A stretch of 64,000 nt of DNA. Source: Arthonia radiata (lineage: Eukaryota; Ascomycota; Arthoniomycetes; Arthoniales; Arthoniaceae). The translations under genes were made by a program, and so were the position numbers. Numbering within the stretch: position 1 is the stretch's first letter; each line of letters starts with the position of its first letter. This document shows, in pieces, positions 55,041 through 64,000 of this stretch. The stretch spans positions 1,194,097 through 1,258,096 of the forward strand of contig PSQN01000002.1 in the NCBI GenBank assembly GCA_002989075.1, read 5' to 3'. The notes under the pieces were generated by a model, which ran no database searches, was not told the origin of the DNA, and saw only the letters and a program-made list of their open reading frames with translations.

Positions 55041-57755
55041 ATGGCATTTGGTGACGCTGGCAGCCGACGACGAGGAGCAACCTACGGAAAGAAGAATGCA
55101 AGATCAACGGGATACACTCCAGCTTCGTTCGAGGCTCTCCTCAATCGTACTCCTACAAAACCCAAATCATCGCTCTCCCGCATCCAGAGCCCAGCAAAAG
55201 CAGCCCAGCAGAGCACCAAATTCACTCTTGATGAGGAGGTCTTCGATGTGCCACCATCCGACCATGAAGGCGACGAGGCACGACTCGATTCGCTCTTGAC
55301 CACGCCTTCCAAGAAGACACCTCGACGCCCGAAGACTCCGGATCAACGCACCCAGAACAAAGCGGATTTCGCTCTCAAGCCTCAAATCTCGCCTTTCGCC
55401 GCGCAGCCGAGGAAGAGAAAGAGGCCGAGTGCTGAAGATGACGCAATCACGCACGAGCGCAGTCATGCAATATCCACAAAGCGAGAGGCCACTCCGCCAA
55501 CAATGGTAGGAGCCAGTGGCAGAAAGCGAGCCCGCTTCACTCCAATCGACGTTTCAGTGGAGGACCTACACGACGGTGCAACATCCTCAGACCAGCTACA
55601 AGGGAGCGGAAATGAAGGCATGCTTTCTGCCGCTGCTGGGCCCTTGGAGAGGATGGACTATGTGGATGCGATGCAAGTGGACGACAATGCAGCGCATACA
55701 AAGTTGCAAGATATGCATGATTTGCAGAATGATACGCCGGGCAGATCGAAATCGCCTATGGTGATCGTCCCCTCTACGCCGCCTCGGCAGACTGGCTCGA
55801 GCAATACCGCCTCGTCTCAGCGCAAAGTGATGACCACCCCTCGCCAACGTCAATTATGGAGCAGTCTACTGGATCAGGGCGAAACAATCCCTGTCAGTGG
55901 TATCAAGGGAATGCAACTCGCACCAAGAACTGAATCTGCCACGAAAAGAGCAGCGAATCCAGCGCCTTCCAGGCGTCGGCTGATCGATACGCTCAAGCAC
56001 TCTGCTAACTCCTCAGATTCGATTCAGTCATCCGATTCAGACAGCGAGAGTGCCGAGGTAGTCATCGAAATCAAGCACAAAAAGCCAAGCAACCCGACTC
56101 TCAAACGCAAGGACTCCAGCAATGCCGACGAGAGATCAGCGGTTGTAGCTCCCAGCCAGACTTTCACCAGAGCGCCGAAGGTTACTTATGGTCAGCAGCG
56201 ATCGTACTTGACGGAGCCGAGCGAAGGAATTGACCACCTCTTGTCTCAGCCGTTGGATTTCGGAGTAAGCCCAGTAGCCTCGAAAGGGCCTGCTACCAAA
56301 AACGCTCCACCCAAAGATGACTTTGACGTCGACAATGAGGATGGAGACGCAGCCGGCAAGGTGCGATCAATCCACGAGCTTCGAGTTGGTGGCGACACGC
56401 AGAGGTTCGACGATCAGATACTGACAATCATCGACGACCTGAAGGACCGCTCAAAGGGAGCGTTGTCAGCCAGGCGATCAGCATTGATGACTCTGGCGGA
56501 AAAGCTCCGAAATACCGCATTCAAGACCCGCTTTACGGAGGGCCATCATGTACATGATGTCTTCGCCCGAGCTGTGGAAGAACCCGATGTTCTTTGTGGG
56601 ACTGCGGTCACTGCGGCCGTTATTCTATTGCTCAGAGAGCTGAACGATCCACGCACCCTGGATCAAATCCACAGCGTTGGACTCATCACTTTGATTTCGA
56701 GCCTACTGGACACAACGCAAGACGTGCGCAAACTCGCAAAAGAGCGCAAGGCTAATGTGTCGCGCCTATCTCAGCAAGGCGTCACTGACTTCGTCGAGAA
56801 CATGCTGTCGTCATCTGTCCCTACGATCGAGCCGGAATCTGCTTTCAGCCCGCGGCTACTGGCTCTTAATGCCATCGAAATGACTTTACGCAAGTCGAGG
56901 GAGTCGGGCAACGTTGATGCTCTTTTGGATCCTGCAGCGGTGTCTCGACTGGTGTCCATTGCAGCTGACTCAACAAAGGCTGCTTTTGTGATCCCAGCCA
57001 CTGTGAAGCAATCGCTTGCTGCGAGGTCAAGGTTAGAGACGGCAATGTCCATATTGGAGTCTCTCACCATAACGTCACAAAACGGCGGCAAAACGAGCAT
57101 GCCGCAAAGCGAAGTGCAGCGTATTGCAGGAGTGTTGAAGACAACCGTAGGCTTACAAGGGTCCGACAAGACCAGCTTGCGCTGTCTAGCGTCGAGGCTG
57201 TTACTCAATCTTTCTAATGGCAACAAGACAAATTCGAATCTCTTTGCGGACGTCGATCTTCTTGGCTCTATCATACACCGGATCAGCATGCGGTTTCGAT
57301 CTCTTGGAGCGCTTGCTGCGCATGAGGAGAACGCGGCTGAGTTTGATGAGCTGCTCCTGTCTCTAGGGACGCTGTTCAACCTTGCTGAGATGAGCGTAGA
57401 GGTCCGCCGGATCGTTGCGAGGTCGTATGCGTCCATTCTGGAAGACCTCGTGGAAGTATTCAACAAACAGCGTAAAAAGGCCAAGGAGGCGGAGTCACTT
57501 GCAGAGTCACAGGCCAACGTGGCATTTGGTTATCTTGCCGTGTTGCTTGGCATTCTGTGCCAAAACGCAACAGGTCTGCAGAGGATACGGGCCAAGTTAC
57601 CCGGGCAAGAGGTGGGAGTGCTGGTCGAAGCCATTGAAGAATTCACAATGCATCACCAGCGCGTGGACAAAGAAGACAGTAACGAGGTGTGGGCCGGGTT
57701 CACGAGCCGCCTGCAATCTGTGGCAGATGCGCTCAAGCAGAGCGATGTGCGTTAG
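55041..57755 (+). CDS. WPL1: Cohesin release factor, WAPL family
   Basis: A single exon of 904 codons. The N-terminal 440 residues are charged and probably disordered, starting with the A-T-Y-G-K-K motif found in fungal WAPL proteins and holding several Lys/Arg clusters. The C-terminal half (about 450-890) is all-helical and matches the conserved WAPL domain, with F-D-D-Q-I-L-T-I-I-D-D-L and L-I-S-S-L-L-D segments. WAPL binds Pds5 and Scc3 and opens the cohesin ring, controlling loop size and sister-chromatid cohesion in the nucleus. The assignment rests on overall pattern, since sequence identity in this family is low. Confidence 0.85.
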   Translation: MAFGDAGSRRRGATYGKKNARSTGYTPASFEALLNRTPTKPKSSLSRIQSPAKAAQQSTKFTLDEEVFDVPPSDHEGDEARLDSLLTTPSKKTPRRPKTPDQRTQNKADFALKPQISPFAAQPRKRKRPSAEDDAITHERSHAISTKREATPPTMVGASGRKRARFTPIDVSVEDLHDGATSSDQLQGSGNEGMLSAAAGPLERMDYVDAMQVDDNAAHTKLQDMHDLQNDTPGRSKSPMVIVPSTPPRQTGSSNTASSQRKVMTTPRQRQLWSSLLDQGETIPVSGIKGMQLAPRTESATKRAANPAPSRRRLIDTLKHSANSSDSIQSSDSDSESAEVVIEIKHKKPSNPTLKRKDSSNADERSAVVAPSQTFTRAPKVTYGQQRSYLTEPSEGIDHLLSQPLDFGVSPVASKGPATKNAPPKDDFDVDNEDGDAAGKVRSIHELRVGGDTQRFDDQILTIIDDLKDRSKGALSARRSALMTLAEKLRNTAFKTRFTEGHHVHDVFARAVEEPDVLCGTAVTAAVILLLRELNDPRTLDQIHSVGLITLISSLLDTTQDVRKLAKERKANVSRLSQQGVTDFVENMLSSSVPTIEPESAFSPRLLALNAIEMTLRKSRESGNVDALLDPAAVSRLVSIAADSTKAAFVIPATVKQSLAARSRLETAMSILESLTITSQNGGKTSMPQSEVQRIAGVLKTTVGLQGSDKTSLRCLASRLLLNLSNGNKTNSNLFADVDLLGSIIHRISMRFRSLGALAAHEENAAEFDELLLSLGTLFNLAEMSVEVRRIVARSYASILEDLVEVFNKQRKKAKEAESLAESQANVAFGYLAVLLGILCQNATGLQRIRAKLPGQEVGVLVEAIEEFTMHHQRVDKEDSNEVWAGFTSRLQSVADALKQSDVR

Positions 57756-58314
57756 AATCCACGTGCGACACGTGGATGTGTCTGTGGGAGATGGTGCGCG
57801 CATGGCTGGAGGTGGATCATTGTACATGCACGATACGGACCATTGGCGGCACTTTATGGTGGAGCCGGGAGTTGGGAGCACGGAGGATTGATGCAAGATA
57901 CCCAAAACTACTGAGATTGAGTAGATAGCCACTGATGTATTTCGGCTTGTCAACGAAGATAACGATTGTTGATCAGCAGGTACCGCGCCGTGCATGGAGA
58001 CTCTAGCTTCGCTCGTTTAAATGTTTGGCCATGCAGACTCCTACGCTCTTCTGTTTGTCCCAGATTTGCCCACCTCGCCGCATGGAATTGCAAATGGCTG
58101 GCTGAGAATTATTGACCGAGAAGGATGCAAGAGCGGGAGATGATATCATCATGGGAAGGAGCACTTCGTCTCCTTCCTAGCCTGCCCAATGTTGACTCTC
58201 ACTCTTTTCTTTGCGACCATCCCCTGAGGTCTGCGCATCTTGTCGCTACATGGCCGCAGACTTCATATTGAACCCTTCTTGCGCTTCCAACAAGTGCCTC
58301 CGACCACCGTAAAG
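57756..58314. other. Gap between WAPL and Rheb genes
   Basis: No supported gene. It contains the WAPL 3' UTR and the Rheb promoter. Short frames have no motif. Confidence 0.45.
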
Positions 58315-59163
58315 ATGGCCAATCAAAAGCTGCGCAAGATTGCGATCGTAGGCAGCAGATCTGTTGGTACAGTTCTCCATTGGCTCCCACTCTCTCTCAA
58401 CACTGCAATCGCAACACTACGCGCGTCGCGTCTCCAGGCTCGGCTGACACATAATTCTTCACCACAGGCAAATCCTCCCTGACAGTCCAATACGTCGACG
58501 GCCACTTCGTCGAAAGCTACTACCCCACGATCGAGAACACCTTCAGCAAGACCATCAAGTGGAAAGGCCAAGAGTTCGCGACGGAGATCATCGACACGGC
58601 CGGACAGGTACATGACATGATTCTCATCACGCCGCCTCCAGCTCCGGTCGCGCGCGGTTCTGCAACCTCAGAGTCGACGTCCGGAGCGTGGGGGCCCCAC
58701 TGCAAGGATGCTGACCCGTCACTCGCCAATAAGGATGAGTATAGTCTACTCAACTCGAAACACTTCATTGGCATTCATGGCTATATGTTGGTGTATTCCG
58801 TTGCCTCCAAACAGTCGTTTGAGATGGTGCGCGTCATCCGCGACAAGATTCTGAATCATCTGGTGGGGCATAGACACTGATGGGTAGGTTGCTCTGGTGA
58901 AATTACTAACGGAACGCAAATAGGGCGTCGATTGGGTGCCAATTGTGATTGTGGGAAACAAGAGCGATTTGCGCCCGGAGCAGCGTCAGGTCCCCGTTGA
59001 AGAGGGTAAGAAGCTCGCGGATTCTATCGACGCAGCGTTCACCGAGGCGAGCGCGCGCTACAACGAGAACGTGAACAAGTCGTTCGAGAACATGATCGGG
59101 CAGATCGAAAAGACAAACGATCCGAGTGAGCCCACGGGCGGCAACAAGTGCTCCATGATGTAA
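58315..59163 (+). CDS. RHB1: Ras-family small GTPase Rheb
   Basis: Exons 58315-58366, 58468-58607, 58734-58862 and 58924-59163 give 186 aa. G1 is GSRSVGKSS with the Rheb-type arginine; the effector loop is Y-Y-P-T-I-E-N-T-F; G3 is DTAGQ; G4 is NKSDL; G5 is E-A-S-A; and the C-terminus is the farnesylation box C-S-M-M. Rheb activates TOR complex 1 at the vacuole or endomembranes and in fungi also affects arginine and lysine uptake. Intron 2 (58608-58733, 126 bases) is a multiple of three with no stop and begins directly after DTAGQ. If kept, it would insert 42 residues into switch II. Confidence 0.96.
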
Positions 59164-59742
59164 GAACGGGACACCAGCGACAGCCACGGCGCATGATATG
59201 GCATTCGATCAACTGACGATCGAGCTCGACGATAACATTGAGCGCAGCTTGACGCTGCCGCGCCAGTCCTATGAAGAACAGGTGAGACTTGAGACTACCC
59301 AACATACCCATTGCGCGCATGCATTACTTGCTTGAATATGCGAACAACGGAACGGTTGGAGGGAGGAGGTTGCATTGCTCATTGGAGGGCGTAATGGACG
59401 AATCACTTAACGTAATTCATTTTGCTAGACTTCACGAATTCATCAGACACGAACACTCATGACTGCATCCACCATCGTATGAAATATCGAAGAACGGGGA
59501 CTTTTTTTTGCGCGGCCGACATCGCCAGACTGCGGGGAATCGGAGCCCCTGAAGCCAATGGAGATGGCGGGGCTGGTAGGGCTGTCGTGGCCCCAAGCGC
59601 GCCCCGCAGTGGCCCCCGGTTTCGAGACAAGCTTTCTCACATGAAATTCCTTGTGTCACACCTTGACTTTCCGTGACTCTTCTTCGTCGCTGTTAACTGC
59701 AAGACTCCTGTTCCACAAGTCCTCCCTCTGCAACGTGTCGCC
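59164..59742. other. Gap between Rheb and seryl-tRNA synthetase genes
   Basis: No supported gene. A short run of T (near 59,503) and G/C-rich sequence up to about 59,620 are the only features. It includes the promoter of the synthetase gene. Confidence 0.45.
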
Positions 59743-61419
59743 ATGCTCGAAATCAACGACTTCGTCACCGAGAGGTACGTCAATACAAAGAGCAGCTCTA
59801 TGAGCCCACCAATCTCCGCTTTTATTCATCCCATCTTGTCAGGACGGCGCTGACAAGACTTCCAGGGGCGGTGATCCTAAAAAGATCAAGGCCAGTCAGA
59901 AGCTTCGATACGCTGCGGAAGAGATTGTTGATGAGATATTCGATCTGTATGAGGACCATCGCAAAAGTAAGCAAACAGCACCACGAGCGTGCGAGAGCAT
60001 CCCTAAGGCTTCACCTCAGCAAAATACGGAGCACAACAGATAGGCACCCAGATCAACGCAACGCAGAAGGAGATCGGTCAGAAGAAGAAGGTCAGTCCTA
60101 TGGCGCTGGACAGAAAACTAAAGAGTGGGTGCTGACAGACCGCGTCCAGAACAAAGAGAATGCGGACGATCTCCTGGCGAAGAAGCGAGACCTCGAGGAG
60201 CAAAAGAAGAAGCAAGAAGAGCTCGCGGTGATCAAGGAGATTGCGTTGACTAGAAGAGCAAAGTCTGTGGGCAACTACGTGCACGAGTCGGTGCCAGTCA
60301 GCAACAATGAGGTTTGCGTGTCCTCAATAACGTCCTGCACGAAAAGGCTGATGACCCACAGGACGACAACAAAATAGAGCGCAAATGGGCGCCAGAGGGC
60401 GTCACAGTCGAGAAGAAAACCTGCCTCTCACATCACGAGGTCCTCACACGGCTGGACGGCTACGATCCACAGCGCGGCACAAAGATTGTGGGACATCGCG
60501 GCTACTGCCTCACAGGCTATGGCGTCTTTCTCAACCTTGCACTCATCCAATACGGCCTCACTTTCCTCCACAGCAAAGGCTACACACCAAACCAACCACC
60601 CTTCTTCATGAACCGCGGCCCCATGGCCAAGACAGCACAGCTTGAGCAATTCGACGAGGAGCTCTACAAGGTCACGGAAGACGACAACAAGGAGAATGAC
60701 AAATACCTCATTGCAACCTCGGAGCAGCCGTTGAGCTGTCTTCACGACGGCGAGTGGTTGTCAGACAAGGACCTCCCCATCAAATATGCAGGATACAGCA
60801 CGTGCTTCCGGAAAGAAGCTGGTTCACACGGTAAGGACGCGTGGGGCATATTCCGTGTTCATCAATTCGAGAAGATCGAGCAATTCGTGTTCTGTAACCC
60901 GGAGAAGTCATGGGAGGAGTTCGACAACATGATCGCTATCTCAGAAGAATTCTACAAGTCCCTTGGACTGCCATACCAGGTTGTGTCCATTGTGTCTGGA
61001 GCATTGAACAACGCGGCTGCGAAAAAGTTCGATCTCGAAGCGTGGTTCCCATTTCAAGGCGAGTACAAGGAGCTGGTGTCATGTTCAAATTGCACGGATT
61101 ACCAAACGCGTGAGCTGGAGATTCGGTACGGTCCAAAGACGCAGGCGGATAAGGATACGAGAAGAAAGCATTACGTGCATGCGTTGAATGCGACGTTGTG
61201 TGCGACGGAGCGGGCGCTATGTTGCATTATGGAGAACTACCAGACGGATGATGTGAGTTTCGACTAAATTATGCCAGAGGAGTGGGAAAGCTAACGTGCA
61301 TACAGGGCATGAGAGTACCGGAGGTACTACGCCCGTACATCCCGGGTAACCCGGAGATCTTGCCATACACGAAGGAGCTGCCGAAGGATACGACGAGCCA
61401 AAAGCTGGCGAGGCGGTAG
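59743..61419 (+). CDS. SES1: Cytosolic seryl-tRNA synthetase
   Basis: Six exons (59743-59774, 59866-59966, 60020-60090, 60150-60311, 60362-61252, 61306-61419) give 456 aa, close to yeast Ses1 (462). The N-terminal part is the long helical hairpin that binds the tRNA arm, with [13 protein letters not shown]. The class II catalytic part shows T-S-E-Q-P-L, motif 2 [11 protein letters not shown] and motif 3 [12 protein letters not shown]. The enzyme charges tRNA-Ser with serine. Introns are concentrated in the first 600 bases, with one more near the end. All junctions are GT-AG and in frame. Confidence 0.97.
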
Positions 61420-62218
61420 CACACCAAACGGGAGGCACGGTCTGTCGTGCAGAAGACAACTCGTCGGATTGAACATTCTCACAACGCTCGATGCCATGCC
61501 TCGTCCTGTCAGCGATGGTGTCAGGACTACACCGCTCTACATGAGCGCACTTTTGCTTGCGCTCTGCGAGACGTCAGATAGCCATTGTTGTTACTGGCGA
61601 CACAAGTAGCAGATGTCGAAGTTCGTTCTCGCACCAGACGCAAGGAGGGTTAGAAACCCTAAGGCAAATTCTCGTCGACAACCTCCTCTCCACCTCCTCT
61701 CCCCTTCCCACTGTTCCCTCGACTCAACAATCCTTTGCAATTAACTTCCGCACTGTGCATCGCGTCAAGTGTCATGACCTGCTTCAGTGGTCTTTCCGAT
61801 AACATGTATATGCTCGTCGCGCTTTCTGCCGCAATGCCCTGTGCTGGCGGCGGTCTAGTTTCATGTCAACTGTGCCTTATAAGCATGTTTGTGCCCCCTC
61901 TATGCTTGTGTATTCGCATCATATCAAGAGGTTCTTACAGAGAGCGATTATGGCGATCACTTTGGTGGGCCTATGATCGAAGTCATGATGTGAGTATCGT
62001 GCCATCGTCTGAGCAATGGTGGGCATCGTCTGGTTTAAATGTCTGAGCACGCTCAACGGCTCCACAAGGCTATAAAAGAATGGAAAAACTGTACAATGCA
62101 TGCCAGCTCATTTTTCACTCTGAACAACACGACTGTTGGATGATAATTTTGGTAAAGAGTATCAATCTAGGCTTGACAACGAAACATCGTCAGATCTTAT
62201 CTGAGTGGAAAGTCCGGC
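61420..62218. other. Gap after seryl-tRNA synthetase
   Basis: No supported gene. Plus frames near 61,557 and 61,735 are short, and the second starts without clear context. No motif is seen. Confidence 0.4.
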
Positions 62219-63352
62219 ATGGCAGCATCGCTGCAGCATCTGGAGCGCGAGTGGCAGCGAAAGCGCGTATCACGAGCGTGGAAGAGGAAGAAGACCAATC
62301 TTCGACAACGCCACCCATTTCTAAGGTATTGCTGCTTTGGAGAGGAGGAGGAGAAGGAGGAGGAAGGACGTGCTGACGTACGGCCTGTCGATCAAGAAAT
62401 CAAACAGACCGATTTCGTCCACGAACCCGAGTTGAAGTCAAAATCAGAGTCAGCGACAGCGTCTGAGCCTAACACTGCCCCTGCGAGCGTGCTTCCCGCA
62501 GAGGAGTCACAAACGTCTCTGTCGAGCGTCTCAACGAATGTCCTGAGTAGACGCAGCTCAATCCCGGCATTCGAGCGATACTCCATTGCTTTAGAACTTG
62601 ACCCGAATGAAGAAGCATTGTCCAGCCAGCTTGCCGACTTCATCTTCGGCGACGATGACACGAGCGCTCAGCTTCTGATTAACTCCGCAGAGGCCGCCAG
62701 AGCGCGACGAGCGCCCCCTGGTACGAGGATGGGGAGTCGCAATTCAGTATTCAACGATGCGGTTGTGAGGATCTGGCACGAGCACGATGAACATTATCGC
62801 CCGTCTGCTGAGTCGCCGCGCTACTCTCCAAGCCTTTACGCTGATCAAGTTTGTTCTGAGGATACTGAAAATTCGCCTGCACCACTGGTTGGCCGTGCGT
62901 CTGAAAGCACGGAGTCTGACGAAACATATCGGCGCCCAGCCAACTCCGATATTCGGCCCTCACTCTCTACGAATACTGAGCCAAGCATCATCTCCACACT
63001 TCGTAGAGGCGCGTCTGTCTCCGAGGGTGGGCTTCTAAAAATGACGCCGGCTGAATATCAGGTCATCATCAACCAATATGCCACATTACACGAGCGAGCT
63101 GTCAACGTCATTCGGATGCAAAATCAGCAATTGGAGCAATGGCAGACAATGTACGATCAAGATGCGCGTGAACACGGTGACACTTCGATGGGCGATGGCA
63201 ATGCAGGCACACAAAGAATTTCGTCCGCGTCAGTGGATTCTGATGTCACATCGAGGGATTCAGAAATGGCTCAACAGGTAGGTCGACGTCGGCCAAACTT
63301 GATCAATATGCAGCGACGTGGAGAAGGGTCGTTACAAGGCGTTGGTGTTTGA
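62219..63352 (+). CDS. Orphan Ser-rich protein (377 aa)
   Basis: A single ATG-started exon. The start is basic (W-Q-R-K-R-V-S-R-A-W-K-R-K-K) and may be a nuclear signal, followed by an acidic run (E-E-E-E-K-E-E-E-G). Most of the rest is Ser/Thr/Glu-rich and likely disordered. A segment around 110-160 (F-E-R-Y-S-I-A-L-E-L-D) looks more ordered. A helical segment near residue 280-310 (E-Y-Q-V-I-I-N-Q-Y-A-T-L-H-E-R-A) could form a coiled coil. No family is recognised. Confidence 0.55.
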   Translation: MAASLQHLEREWQRKRVSRAWKRKKTNLRQRHPFLRYCCFGEEEEKEEEGRADVRPVDQEIKQTDFVHEPELKSKSESATASEPNTAPASVLPAEESQTSLSSVSTNVLSRRSSIPAFERYSIALELDPNEEALSSQLADFIFGDDDTSAQLLINSAEAARARRAPPGTRMGSRNSVFNDAVVRIWHEHDEHYRPSAESPRYSPSLYADQVCSEDTENSPAPLVGRASESTESDETYRRPANSDIRPSLSTNTEPSIISTLRRGASVSEGGLLKMTPAEYQVIINQYATLHERAVNVIRMQNQQLEQWQTMYDQDAREHGDTSMGDGNAGTQRISSASVDSDVTSRDSEMAQQVGRRRPNLINMQRRGEGSLQGVGV

Positions 63353-63818
63353 ACTGTGGTACGGCGTGTTGCAACTCGCCGGGTAAGTTGGACTGCTATC
63401 GCGAACCCAGTACGGTAACGTTTGTCCGAAAATTCTCTTTCAACACGGTGTTTGGCATATCTGCTTTCGTGATCTTGGCGTCTCCAGTGATCATCCACTG
63501 CCAGATTCGTCGTCTTTCGTAAGAGGTGACTCTAAGGTGAGGCACCACGCGTTGCCTACGCGACCTCTGTTTACACCCGCTACCTTCCACTTCACCTCCA
63601 CTTGAGGTCCGTGCGTCCGCTCGAGGTCTACAAATCTACCTCCGTCCTCCGTCTCCCGCCCTCCGTCCTTTATCCGTTTCGCAATTTCACAACCTCCAAA
63701 GATTGTCCCACAATTCCACTTGACAATCATCGGCCTCAATCTTAGAACCCACAACTCTGATCAACCAACATCCCAATTTACCACATACACCTCAAAGCGA
63801 AACTGCTTTCCAATCATC
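63353..63818. other. Gap before the last gene
   Basis: The stretch is C/T-rich from about 63,540 onward with T-C-C-rich runs, as expected of a fungal promoter and 5' leader. No gene is supported. Confidence 0.45.
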
Positions 63819-64000
63819 ATGAACAAGGACGCGTCCACCAACCAGGGTGGCACGCAGCCTCGCCGTCCGAATCCTCCGGGTAACGGTAGGTTGCCTTCGT
63901 CCTCATCATTTGCTAGCATTATCTGATCTGATATAGGCCCAGCTGCGGCGAGCAACGCCTCAACTCCCAACGATGCGCCTTCGGGCCCCGCCGCCAACGG
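63819..64000 (+). CDS. Gene start, cut by right edge
   Basis: An ATG after C/T-rich leader opens exon 1 (63819-63885). A GTAGGT donor and ATATAG acceptor join it to an exon from 63937 that runs off the window, in frame. The 44 or so residues seen are Gly/Pro/Asn/Ala-rich (M-N-K-D-A-S-T-N-Q-G-G), a disordered start that tells nothing of function. Confidence 0.5.

Noticed and set aside
56771-57517. 248-codon open frame on the reverse strand inside the WAPL gene
   Set aside because: It mirrors the codon pattern of a clearly conserved coding region and has no motif.

Overview
The window comes from a filamentous ascomycete nuclear genome (Pezizomycotina, probably a dothideomycete). The evidence is short GT-AG introns of about 47-80 bases with CTAAC/CTGAC-like branch sites, many small-intron housekeeping genes on both strands, and fungal families such as ALE1, PGS1, LTV1, ERG3 and a WAPL-like cohesin regulator. 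I saw no rRNA gene, convincing tRNA, CRISPR array or intact transposon.

Layout. 1-3.9 kb is an orphan block: three reverse-strand paralogues of about 190-200 aa (one cut by the left edge) that share a motif and an intron position, plus a possible decayed fourth. 3.9-30.2 kb is mostly conserved: an adenylate-kinase-6/Fap7-like ATPase, HAM1 ITP pyrophosphatase, a DUF2237 protein, a secreted aspzincin-like metalloprotease, ALE1, an NAD(P)-dependent reductase, an orphan with a start-codon minisatellite, class V myosin, PGS1, a broken small secreted protein gene, and the divergent ribosome-biogenesis pair LSG1/LTV1. 30.2-41.0 kb is a sparse accessory block. It holds a second orphan family (four diverged paralogues with a common core of about 70 aa), an unrelated four-exon orphan, a proline-repeat orphan and long stretches with no gene. 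41.0-64.0 kb is conserved and denser: ERG3, an ABHD11-like hydrolase, a degenerate APH-fold kinase-like gene, an orphan, a zinc-finger/coiled-coil protein, RPS1, URC1, ELF1, uracil phosphoribosyltransferase, WAPL, Rheb, seryl-tRNA synthetase and two further orphans, the last cut by the right edge.

Genes that work together. LSG1 and LTV1 share a 253-base promoter and act in maturation of the two ribosomal subunits. URC1 and uracil phosphoribosyltransferase lie 3.7 kb apart with ELF1 between them and match the known uracil-catabolism (URC) pathway. ALE1 and PGS1 both act in phospholipid synthesis but are 10 kb apart and show no sign of being a cluster.

Most notable: the two lineage-specific paralogue families, the unusual ELF1 gene structure (ATG-only exon, GC-AG intron, 13-base exon), and a repeated sense-strand pattern in which genes start C-rich and end G-rich. 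All protein identities rest on motif recognition by eye; no database search was run.
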